Source: RPQJ01 sp046347155
Lineage (GTDB): Bacteria > Pseudomonadota > Gammaproteobacteria > Steroidobacterales > Steroidobacteraceae
Direction of reading: 5' to 3'
DNA: 64,000 nt
NCBI GenBank assembly: GCA_046347155.1
Contig: JAXMGT010000001.1
Span: forward strand, 186,001-250,000
The notes beneath the pieces are model-generated. The model had not been told where the DNA came from. It was given only the letters and a program-made list of their open reading frames with translations, and did not search any database. Positions within the stretch are counted from its first letter, which is position 1, and each line of letters opens with the position of its first letter. This document shows, piece after piece, positions 8,875-15,975 of the stretch. The translations under genes were made by a program, and so were the position numbers.

Positions 8875-9203
8875 TGTGCATCCTCGAGTGTTGTTGCGAT
8901 TCTTGTTGCAGCTGCCGGGCCGGCACCCGCGTTCCGCGGAAAGCCGGGCCCGTCGTTCCGCGTGCCTGGCGGGCCACCCGGTGCCCGTGGGGCCGGCCGG
9001 TCGCGCCTGATTCGCGTGCGGCGGATTCTCCGGAGGGGTCCTCCGGGCGGTCGTGACCCAATTCGCGCTTTGTTATGTCAACCGTGGCGCGCCGGCTCGG
9101 TGCGATCGGCGAAATGTGAACTGCTTCCCGGATTCGGCGTCGGTCGGATCGCCGCGGGCCGGCGGCGCTCAAGTCCGCGCCCGGCGGGCCGATATGGCCG
9201 GGT
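8875..9203. other. Intergenic region upstream of the pilus operon
   Basis: 329 bp without a gene, between the pilin start and the end of the CHAT-fusion gene. On the minus strand a TTGACA occurs at 9076-9081 but no good -10 lies 16-18 bp below it, so I do not call a promoter for the pilus operon. A sigma-28-like element on the plus strand at 9168-9194 is listed separately. I see no ORF with a ribosome binding site and no terminator for the CHAT gene. Confidence 0.45.
9168..9194 (+). promoter_or_regulatory. Possible sigma-28-like element
   Basis: CTCAAGTCCG at 9168-9177 repeats exactly the -35 region of the element at 4206. GCCGATA follows at 9188-9194 with 14 bases between TCAAG and GCCGATA, one shorter than the usual 15. 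It points rightward into the antisense strand of the CHAT-fusion gene, where no real ORF begins. It could drive an antisense RNA or be chance. Confidence 0.3.
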
Positions 9204-12170
9204 TCAGCCGGACTCGCGGCCCTCGAGGGCGAACCGCGGGTCGCCGTAGTGCACGTAGTCGGCCCAGTCGACCAGGCCACGTTCGTGGAGCGCACGACGG
9301 GCGGCGAGCACGGCCTCGCCGATCGGGCGTCCGCGCGCGAGCAACGAATAGAAGCGGGCCGCAAACAGGCCCGCGGCCTCGTCGCCGACGGGCCAGTGCG
9401 TGCCGAGGAAATTCGCGACGCCGCCGTCGAGCATCGCCTCCGCGACGCTGCCGGTCCGTTCGAGGTCGCGGCCGCGGTTCGCGTACGCGGGCCGACGCAC
9501 GCGCGCGGCCTCGCAGGCATTGAAGAACACGATCGAGGGCAGCTGCGCGAGACCGGCGAGGTCACGACCGCGCAGCACCTCGCCCCCGGCGCAGACGAGC
9601 CCGCCGTCGCCGGGCTCGTCGGGATCGAACCATGCGTGGCCCGCAAAGTGCAGCACGTCGCAGTCGTCGGCGGCCCCGGCGGCGAGCAGCGTCGCACGGG
9701 TCGCCGCGGTGCCGGCGACGGCGCGCACCTCGAAGCCGCCGTGCTCGAGCGCGCTGCGCAGCGCAGCGCCCTCGTCGTCGGCGCCGGGCAGGTCGCCGGT
9801 CGGGTTGACCGCGAGATAGGCACGCGGTCGCGCTGCGGCCGGGCGTCCGGCTCGCCACCGTGCGACCGTGAGTGATTCACTGCGGTAACGCCGGCTGAGC
9901 CCGCCCACGAGCGCCGGGTGCAGGTCACCGACGCGCAGCGTCTCCCACGGCACGCACGAGGCCGCGCGATCGTGCACGACGACGAGCGGCCGGCGGGCCA
10001 TGTCCTCGAGGCCTGCGCGGACGCTCGCCGACAGCAGCGTGCGGGCGAGTTCGGCGCCGTAGCGTGCGCACGCCGGCCCGGCGAGTCGCTCGGGCGTCGC
10101 CGCGGCGACCAGCGTGCGCAACGCCGTCCCGGGAACCGGCACGGTGCCCGCGAGCACAGCCGCCTTGGCGCCGGCGGTGAGCAGCGCGCTCTCGCAGGCC
10201 CAGTCGTTGCGGCCCGCGCCGCGCATCGTGACGACGAGCCAGGCCGGGTCGTCGCCAGCGGGCACGCCGCGGGCACGGCCTTTCCTGCGCGCCGGCGCGC
10301 GGGCGGCACGCGCGGCACGGGCGACGACGACCTCGACGCCCGGGGGCGCCGTGCGCGCCACGATGCCCGGCAAGGCGCGGGCGATCGTCGCGTGACGGCG
10401 AGCATCGACCTCGACGATCGTGATGCGGCGGATCGGCCGCCGTGGATCGAGCGCGCCGAGCATGCCCTCGAGCTGTCGAGTGAGCGCCTCGACGACGGCA
10501 ACGCCGGAACCGGCGCCGAACAGCACCGTCGCGACGTCGTCGATCCCGGAGCGCCCGAGTGCACGGACCACGGCCGCCGCGGACGCCGCGTGGGATGCCG
10601 GGCCGAAATCGGCGAAGTCCCCGAGCCCGGCGATCAGCACGCACGTCGCGCGCAGCCGGCCGGGCGGAAAGCGCAGCGCGACGACGTCGCCGAGCCGGCC
10701 GCCGAGCCGCCTCCGCAACGCGAGATCGCGGATCGCGCCGTCGAGACGACGGTCGACGGCGCGAGCGGCGCCCGACGGATCGACGTTGCGGAACGCGCCG
10801 AGTGCGAGGGCTCCCGCCCGGGCGTCCTCGATGCCGCCGCGCACGAGCCGGATCTCGACGCGTGGCCCGGCCGCCGATGCGGCCCGCCGGCGTCGTCCCC
10901 CCTCGAGCACGCGCGCCGGCACGGGTCGGTGGAACCCGGGCGACACGACCGGTTCGAGCAGTCGCCGCCGGGCGTCGGGCGACAGGTCTGCCCACGTGAG
11001 CCTGGCCGTGCCGATCCGTCGCAGCATCGCCTCGCTGATCCACCGTGCCGGCCGCGGGCTGCGACGACGGTGCGCCGCGGGCAGTCGCGTCGTCGAGCCT
11101 TCGCGCAGCAGGTCGCAGACGGCGGCGATCACGCGGCCGTCGTTCGGCAGCGCGCCGTGCCGGCCGGACACGTACCAGGTCGGGCAGCCGGGCAACTCGG
11201 CGAGTTCGCGCGGCACGGTGCCGTCGCCGTCCGCGCTCTCGCGGTAGCGCAACGCACCGTCACCGTCGCGCGCGGCCGCCGTGATGGTCGGCTGGCCTAG
11301 CCCGACGATGCAGAGGCAGCGCGGGTCCGTGGCCGGGCGTCGCGCTCGCGCGGCAGCGGCCTCGGCGAGCCGGCCCCGGTCGGGTCGCAGTGCGTCGGCC
11401 GGCCACGACGCCACGTCGAACCAGTCCGGTCCGTCGGGCGATTCGCGGCGGGGCAGCAGTTCGTGCAGCGACGGCAGCGTCCGGAACACGCGCCGGGCGA
11501 GGTCCTCGGCGTCGTGGCGCAGGTCGAGGGCCGCGAGCCTGCGTACGGTCGGATGGACGCCGCGCAGCGCCAGCACCGGCGCGTAGGAGCCGTGGTTCGG
11601 TGCGCCGACCTGCACGACGCGCGTGATCCGCCCGCCGCTGCCGCCGAGCGCCTGGCGTGCGACGACACCGCCGAGGCTGTGCCCGACGAGCATCGCCTCG
11701 CGGACGCCCTCCTGCTCGATCCGGGTGAGCAGCGTCGCCGCGAGCGGCTCGACGCCGAGGCGCCAGTCGTAGGCGTGCAGGCGCGCATCGTACCCGGCGA
11801 CCTCGAGCGACAGCTTCAGCCTCAGCGTGTTCACGAGCATCGTGCCGAGCGCGACCAGCCTGGCGCCACGGGGCAGCGCGAGGCGGGTCAGCCGACCGGC
11901 CGCGACCTCGATCGGGTCGAGCCACACGACATCGTCGAGCAGCGCGCGCCGCGCACCGAGCCGCGAGCCCATGAGGCCCGGCAGCAGGTAGACGACCGGG
12001 CCTCCGCGTCGCCGGACGGCGGCCGCCCGGCGTGCGAGGGACGAGAGTTCCGCGTACGCGCGGGGACCGAACGCGGCAACGAGGTCGGCGCGACGCTCAC
12101 CGGTCGCGAGCAGCCGCTCGACCTCGGCGTCCGGCAGTCGGTGCAGGGGCGGTCGGGATCGCGCGTCCAT
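9204..12170 (-). CDS. Alpha/beta-hydrolase (LCAT-like) / M17-N-like / CHAT protease fusion
   Basis: 988 residues, no signal peptide. Residues ~55-360 are an LCAT/PGAP1-like lipase domain: LLPGLMGSR near 62, nucleophile elbow GHSLGG (S165), GDGTVP (acid near D316) and GRHGAL (H338). Residues ~437-575 resemble the macro-like N-terminal domain of M17 aminopeptidases (VEIRLVRGGIEDARAGALAL, then VLIAGLGDF). The M17 catalytic domain is absent. Residues ~725-980 are a CHAT (caspase-like) peptidase with HFAGH (H845) and FFNAC (C886), so the catalytic dyad is intact. It starts 21 bp after the PCuAC gene with an AGGGA ribosome site and forms an operon oxyR-PCuAC-CHAT. Substrate and trigger are unknown. 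CHAT enzymes act in bacterial conflict and regulated proteolysis. Confidence 0.82.
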   Translation of the reverse strand: MDARSRPPLHRLPDAEVERLLATGERRADLVAAFGPRAYAELSSLARRAAAVRRRGGPVVYLLPGLMGSRLGARRALLDDVVWLDPIEVAAGRLTRLALPRGARLVALGTMLVNTLRLKLSLEVAGYDARLHAYDWRLGVEPLAATLLTRIEQEGVREAMLVGHSLGGVVARQALGGSGGRITRVVQVGAPNHGSYAPVLALRGVHPTVRRLAALDLRHDAEDLARRVFRTLPSLHELLPRRESPDGPDWFDVASWPADALRPDRGRLAEAAAARARRPATDPRCLCIVGLGQPTITAAARDGDGALRYRESADGDGTVPRELAELPGCPTWYVSGRHGALPNDGRVIAAVCDLLREGSTTRLPAAHRRRSPRPARWISEAMLRRIGTARLTWADLSPDARRRLLEPVVSPGFHRPVPARVLEGGRRRRAASAAGPRVEIRLVRGGIEDARAGALALGAFRNVDPSGAARAVDRRLDGAIRDLALRRRLGGRLGDVVALRFPPGRLRATCVLIAGLGDFADFGPASHAASAAAVVRALGRSGIDDVATVLFGAGSGVAVVEALTRQLEGMLGALDPRRPIRRITIVEVDARRHATIARALPGIVARTAPPGVEVVVARAARAARAPARRKGRARGVPAGDDPAWLVVTMRGAGRNDWACESALLTAGAKAAVLAGTVPVPGTALRTLVAAATPERLAGPACARYGAELARTLLSASVRAGLEDMARRPLVVVHDRAASCVPWETLRVGDLHPALVGGLSRRYRSESLTVARWRAGRPAAARPRAYLAVNPTGDLPGADDEGAALRSALEHGGFEVRAVAGTAATRATLLAAGAADDCDVLHFAGHAWFDPDEPGDGGLVCAGGEVLRGRDLAGLAQLPSIVFFNACEAARVRRPAYANRGRDLERTGSVAEAMLDGGVANFLGTHWPVGDEAAGLFAARFYSLLARGRPIGEAVLAARRALHERGLVDWADYVHYGDPRFALEGRESG

Positions 12171-12191
12171 GGCATCCCTGCCGTCGGTCGG

Positions 12192-12650
12192 TCAGTGCGT
12201 CGTGGACCCGGGGTCGTCGGCCCGGCGGACCTTCGCGATCACCTGGATCGGGCCGGCGCGCTCGAAGCTGAGCGTGATCGGCAGCGTCTGCCCTGCGACG
12301 AGCGGACCGTCGAGCCCCATGAGCATCAGGTGCGTGCCGCCGGGCGCGAACGACACCTTTGCGCCGGCCGGCACCGCGACGGTCTCGACCTCGCGCATGC
12401 CGGCGACGCCGTTCGACTGCTCGGTCACGTGGACCTGCACGCTCGCGGCTCGCGGCGAACTCGCGCCCAGCAGCCGGTCCGGCTGCGATCCGCCGGTGAT
12501 CGTCAGGTAGGCGGCACCGACCGCGAGGCCCGGGGGCGTTGCACGGGCCCACGCCCCGCTCACGGTCGGGCCATCGGCGCGGGCGAGCCCCGTCCCGGCG
12601 AGCCAGAGGAGTGCAGCGGAGGCGGCGACCCGGAACAGCGGGCGGTTCAT
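12192..12650 (-). CDS. PCuAC-type periplasmic copper chaperone
   Basis: 152 residues, signal peptide ending in LARA. The mature domain has the complete PCuAC Cu(I) motif H-x10-M-x21-H-x-M (H74, M85, H107, M109). Such proteins hand copper to cytochrome oxidase CuA sites or buffer periplasmic copper. The ATG overlaps the oxyR stop by 4 bp (ATGA), so it is translated together with OxyR. No Sco-family or oxidase gene is adjacent, which is less usual. The oxyR link suggests a role in copper and oxidative stress. Confidence 0.92.
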   Translation of the reverse strand: MNRPLFRVAASAALLWLAGTGLARADGPTVSGAWARATPPGLAVGAAYLTITGGSQPDRLLGASSPRAASVQVHVTEQSNGVAGMREVETVAVPAGAKVSFAPGGTHLMLMGLDGPLVAGQTLPITLSFERAGPIQVIAKVRRADDPGSTTH

Positions 12651-13549
12651 CGCGAAAGTTCCTCCTTCATGGTGGTCCGGACCGCGTCGGCGACCGCCTC
12701 GATGGCGGGTCCGCGCGTCGTGGAGCGTCTCCACACGGCGCCGATCGTCCTGGACGGCGAGGGCTTCGCAAACGGCTTGATCCGGATCGCGCGCGCGGGC
12801 ACCGCGTGCGAGTCCGCCGCGAGCTGCGGCATCAGCGTCACGCCGTGCCCGGCCGCCACCATCTGACGGAGCGTCTCGAGGCTGGTGGCCCGGTAGTCCT
12901 GGTCCTCGTTCACGCGGATGCGGCTGCACACCTCGAGCGCCTGGTCCCGCAGGCAGTGGCCGTCCTCGAGCAGCAGCAGCGTCTCCCCGCGCAGGTCGTC
13001 CACCTTGACGCGGTCGCGCTCGGCGAGTGCGTGGCCGGCCGGCACGGCGACCGTGAACGGCTCCTCGTAGAGCGGCGCGGACTCGAGGCCGTCGAGCGGC
13101 ACCGGCAGCGCGAGGATGCCGACGTCGATGTCGCCCGCGCGCAGGCGCTCGAGCAACGGTGCGGTCTGGTACTCGTAGAGCATCAGCTTCAACCGCGGCA
13201 GGTCGCGCTTCAGGCGCCGCGCGACGTGCGGCAGCAGGTACGGTCCCACGGTCGGTATCAAGGCGACGCGCAGCGATCCTGCGAGCGGATCGCGGTCGGC
13301 GCGCGCCAGCTCGACGATCGCGTCGGCCTCGAGCACGACCCGCCGCGCGCGCTCGACGACGCGCTCGCCGGTCGGCGTGAGCGCGACGTGCCGGGGCTGG
13401 CGCTCGACCAGCGCGACGCCGAGGTATTCCTCGAGCTTGCGCAGCTGCGCCGACAGCGTGGGCTGGCTCACGTGGCAGCGCCGCGCCGCGCGGCCGAAGT
13501 GCCGCTCGTCGGCCAGCGCCACCAGGTACCGCAGGTCGCGGAGATTCAT
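12647..13549 (-). CDS. oxyR: LysR-family hydrogen peroxide sensor OxyR
   Basis: 300 residues: winged helix-turn-helix in the first ~60 residues (SQPTLSAQLRKLEEYLG), then a periplasmic-binding-like effector domain. The redox motif GHCLRDQALEVC places cysteines at 199 and 208, the same positions as in E. coli OxyR. Peroxide would form the C199-C208 disulfide and switch on target genes. It is the first gene of an operon with the copper chaperone and the CHAT fusion, and is divergent from the Nudix gene across 49 bp. Autoregulation is plausible. Confidence 0.95.
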   Translation of the reverse strand: MNLRDLRYLVALADERHFGRAARRCHVSQPTLSAQLRKLEEYLGVALVERQPRHVALTPTGERVVERARRVVLEADAIVELARADRDPLAGSLRVALIPTVGPYLLPHVARRLKRDLPRLKLMLYEYQTAPLLERLRAGDIDVGILALPVPLDGLESAPLYEEPFTVAVPAGHALAERDRVKVDDLRGETLLLLEDGHCLRDQALEVCSRIRVNEDQDYRATSLETLRQMVAAGHGVTLMPQLAADSHAVPARAIRIKPFAKPSPSRTIGAVWRRSTTRGPAIEAVADAVRTTMKEELSR

Positions 13550-13586
13550 GCCGTGATCATAGACCGGGACGACGATCGGTTTCCCC

Positions 13587-13592
13587 TATAAT
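13587..13592 (+). promoter_or_regulatory. Consensus -10 box immediately upstream of the Nudix start
   Basis: A perfect TATAAT ends 6 bp before the Nudix ATG (13599). Transcription would therefore begin at or beside the A of the start codon, giving a leaderless message. No good TTGACA-like -35 is seen 16-18 bp upstream; the oxyR gene lies there, so an activator could bind the short divergent region. Confidence 0.55.
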
Positions 13593-13598
13593 TCCCGG

Positions 13599-14033
13599 AT
13601 GACCACGCGTCGCCAGAGGCTGTCGGCCGGTGTCGTCGTCCTGCGCCGCAGCGACGACGGCTGGCGCTGCCTGCTGCTGCGCGCGTTCAACCACTGGGAC
13701 TTCCCGAAGGGCATGGTCGAGGAGGGCGAGGAACCGCTCGCCGCGGCCGTGCGCGAGGTCGAGGAGGAGTCCTGCATCACGGACCTCGAGTTCGAGTGGG
13801 GCGGGTCCTCGACGCAGACCGGCCCGTACAGCCACGGCAAGGTCGCGCGCTACTACGTTGCGAGCACGCGCCAGACCGACGTGACGTTGCCGGTCAACCC
13901 GGAGATCGGCCGTCCCGAACACACGGAATACCGGTGGGCCGGGCTCGACGAGGCCATCGGCCTCGTCTCGCCGCGCGTCCGGCCGGTCGTGCGCTGGGCC
14001 ATGCAGGTCGCCGGCATCGAGCCCGGGCGCTGA
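13599..14033 (+). CDS. Nudix hydrolase, probably Ap4A-type
   Basis: 144 residues. The Nudix box runs from GMVEEGEEP to REVEEES, with the metal-binding REVEEE core intact; a Ser replaces the usual Gly after it. The flanking HWDFPKG and LLLRAFN segments resemble NUDT2-like bis(5'-nucleosyl)-tetraphosphatases that remove Ap4A and related alarmones. That substrate is a family-level guess. The ATG at 13599 gives a complete domain, and there is no Shine-Dalgarno because the -10 box directly precedes it. It converges on the carbonic anhydrase gene, 14 bp away. Confidence 0.87.
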   Translation: MTTRRQRLSAGVVVLRRSDDGWRCLLLRAFNHWDFPKGMVEEGEEPLAAAVREVEEESCITDLEFEWGGSSTQTGPYSHGKVARYYVASTRQTDVTLPVNPEIGRPEHTEYRWAGLDEAIGLVSPRVRPVVRWAMQVAGIEPGR

Positions 14034-14047
14034 GCCCGGCCCGCCGC

Positions 14048-14788
14048 TCAGCCGAGCAGGTCGACCTGCCCGGTGCCCAGCCGGTAGATCCCCCCGACCA
14101 CCTGCAGGCGGCCCGCCGACACCGCGGCGTCGAGGATCGGCGTCGCCGTCCGGAGCTTGGCCACGTTCAGCCGCACATTCTCGGCGGTTGCGTTCTCGAG
14201 CAGGTCGCCCGGCTGGCCGGTCGCCGCGCGCACCGCCGGCGTCAGGCTCGCGACCAGCGACGGCAGGTGGCCGGGCAGCGTGGAGCGGTCCTCGATCGAG
14301 GCGATCGTGGACTTCACCGCCCCGCAGGCCTCGTGGCCGAGCACCAGGATCAACGGCGTGCCGAGCACCGCGACCGCGTACTCGAGGCTCGCGAGGTTGT
14401 CGAGGTTCGCGAAGTTGCCGGCCACCCGGACCACGAACAGGTCGCCTCGCCCGGTGTCGAACGCGTACTCCGGCGCGATGCGCGAGTCCGCGCATCCGAG
14501 GATCGCCGCAAACGGGTTCTGGCCGCCGGCGAGCGCCTCGCGCTCGGCAACGAAATCGTGCCGTTTCGCGACGCCCTGGACGTAGCGCCGGTTGCCCTCG
14601 ACCAGGCGCTCGAGCGCCTGCGCGGGCGTGATCGCGTTCCCGGGCTTCGGCGGCGCCGCGGGCGGCGCCGCGCGCACGGAGCCGCCGGCCACGAGCCAGC
14701 CGGCCAGCACGCCGCCGCCGGCGACCAGTTGCCGTCGCGTGACGGTCGCGCGATTCGGGCCCTTCCGGACGTTTTCGTCGTTACACAT
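14048..14788 (-). CDS. Beta-class carbonic anhydrase, Tat-exported
   Basis: 246 residues. The zinc ligands and catalytic pair are visible: C99-x-D101-x-R103 (GCADSR) and H152-x2-C155 (GHEACG). It interconverts CO2 and bicarbonate. The N-terminus has a twin-arginine signal (VTRRQLVAGGGVLAGW) followed by a hydrophobic stretch and ARA-type cleavage site, so the enzyme is probably periplasmic. The ATG at 14788 begins just before this signal and has an AGGAGG-like site upstream. Periplasmic location fits bicarbonate supply or pH homeostasis rather than carboxylation inside the cell. Confidence 0.92.
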   Translation of the reverse strand: MCNDENVRKGPNRATVTRRQLVAGGGVLAGWLVAGGSVRAAPPAAPPKPGNAITPAQALERLVEGNRRYVQGVAKRHDFVAEREALAGGQNPFAAILGCADSRIAPEYAFDTGRGDLFVVRVAGNFANLDNLASLEYAVAVLGTPLILVLGHEACGAVKSTIASIEDRSTLPGHLPSLVASLTPAVRAATGQPGDLLENATAENVRLNVAKLRTATPILDAAVSAGRLQVVGGIYRLGTGQVDLLG

Positions 14789-14826
14789 GTCCGATCCTCC
14801 TCCAGGAGCCGGCCATGGCGGCCGGT

Positions 14827-15783
14827 TCAGACGACGCGGCCGCGGTGCCCGCCGCGCCTGAAGTCCTCGACGTTCGATGCCAGTTCGTCGAGGCAACGCT
14901 GGCGAGCCTCGCGCGCCGCCCACGCGACGTGCGGGGTCACCAGCAGGTTCGGTATGTCGCCCGCGAGCAGCGGATTGCCGTTCACCGGCGGCTCCTCGGC
15001 CAGTACGTCGATCGCCGCGCCGCCGAGCCGCCCGGCGCGCAGTGCATCGGCGAGTGCCTGCGCATCGATGAGCCCGCCGCGCGCGGTGTTGACGATCACG
15101 GCGTCCGGTTTCATCCGCGCGAGTTCGCGCGCACCGATCAGCCCGGTCGTCGCGGGCGTGAGCGGGCAGTGCAGCGACAGCACGTCGGCGCGCGGCAGCA
15201 GCTCGTCGAGGTCGACGCGCCCGGCCTGCCGCTCGCCGCCCGGCCGGTTCGCGATCGCGACCTGCATCCCGAACGCCTGCGCGGCGCGGGCGACGCCGCG
15301 CCCGAGCGCGCCGTGCCCGACGATGCCGAGCGTGCGGCCGGTGAGTTCGCGGATCGGGAAGTCGAGCAGGCAGAACTGTTCGCCGCGCTGCCACGCGCCC
15401 GAGCGCACCAGCGCGTCGTACTCGCGCAGGCGCTGCGTGAGTGCGAGCAGGGACCCGATGACGTGCTGCACGACCGAGGCGGTGCAGTAGTCCCTCAGGT
15501 TGCAGACCGCGACGCCGCGCGACTTCGCGGCCTCGAGGTCGACGTTGTTCGTGCCGGTGGCCGTGAGCGCGACGAGCCGGAGCGACGGTGCCGCCTCGAT
15601 GATCTCGCGCGTGAGCCGGAGCTTGTTCAGCATCACGACCTCGCGGCCATCGATCGCTGCGGCGACGTCCCGCTGGGCCGTGTGGTCGCGGATCTCGACG
15701 CCGGGCAGCGCCCGATGCAGCGGGGCCGGGTCGAGGTCGCCGCGAAAGCTCACGGTGGCGTAGTCGAGGAAGACCGATCGCAT
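14827..15783 (-). CDS. D-2-hydroxyacid dehydrogenase (glycerate/hydroxypyruvate type)
   Basis: 318 residues, with the two-domain D-isomer-specific 2-hydroxyacid dehydrogenase fold. Visible are the NAD-binding GHGALGRGVA, the segment NTARGGLID, the catalytic Glu region DVLAEEPP and catalytic His in TPHVAWAA. The closest relatives by eye are glycerate dehydrogenases (HprA) reducing hydroxypyruvate or glyoxylate. Exact substrate is uncertain. It is a single gene 38 bp upstream of the carbonic anhydrase on the same strand and divergent from hoxF. Confidence 0.88.
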   Translation of the reverse strand: MRSVFLDYATVSFRGDLDPAPLHRALPGVEIRDHTAQRDVAAAIDGREVVMLNKLRLTREIIEAAPSLRLVALTATGTNNVDLEAAKSRGVAVCNLRDYCTASVVQHVIGSLLALTQRLREYDALVRSGAWQRGEQFCLLDFPIRELTGRTLGIVGHGALGRGVARAAQAFGMQVAIANRPGGERQAGRVDLDELLPRADVLSLHCPLTPATTGLIGARELARMKPDAVIVNTARGGLIDAQALADALRAGRLGGAAIDVLAEEPPVNGNPLLAGDIPNLLVTPHVAWAAREARQRCLDELASNVEDFRRGGHRGRVV

Positions 15784-15975
15784 CGTACGCGGTGCCTCCG
15801 GCCGGGAGCGCCGATAGTGTGAGAGCGCGCCAGTCGCCGCAAGGGGCGGCGACCCGGCCGGGGCCGGGCGCACCGCGCCCCGCGCGCCCGGTGGACGGGT
15901 TTTCCGCGATTGCCGGCCGGATCGGCCGGGGCGCACGCTCGCCGTCGGGAGCAGGATCGGTACGCGGCACGCCCC

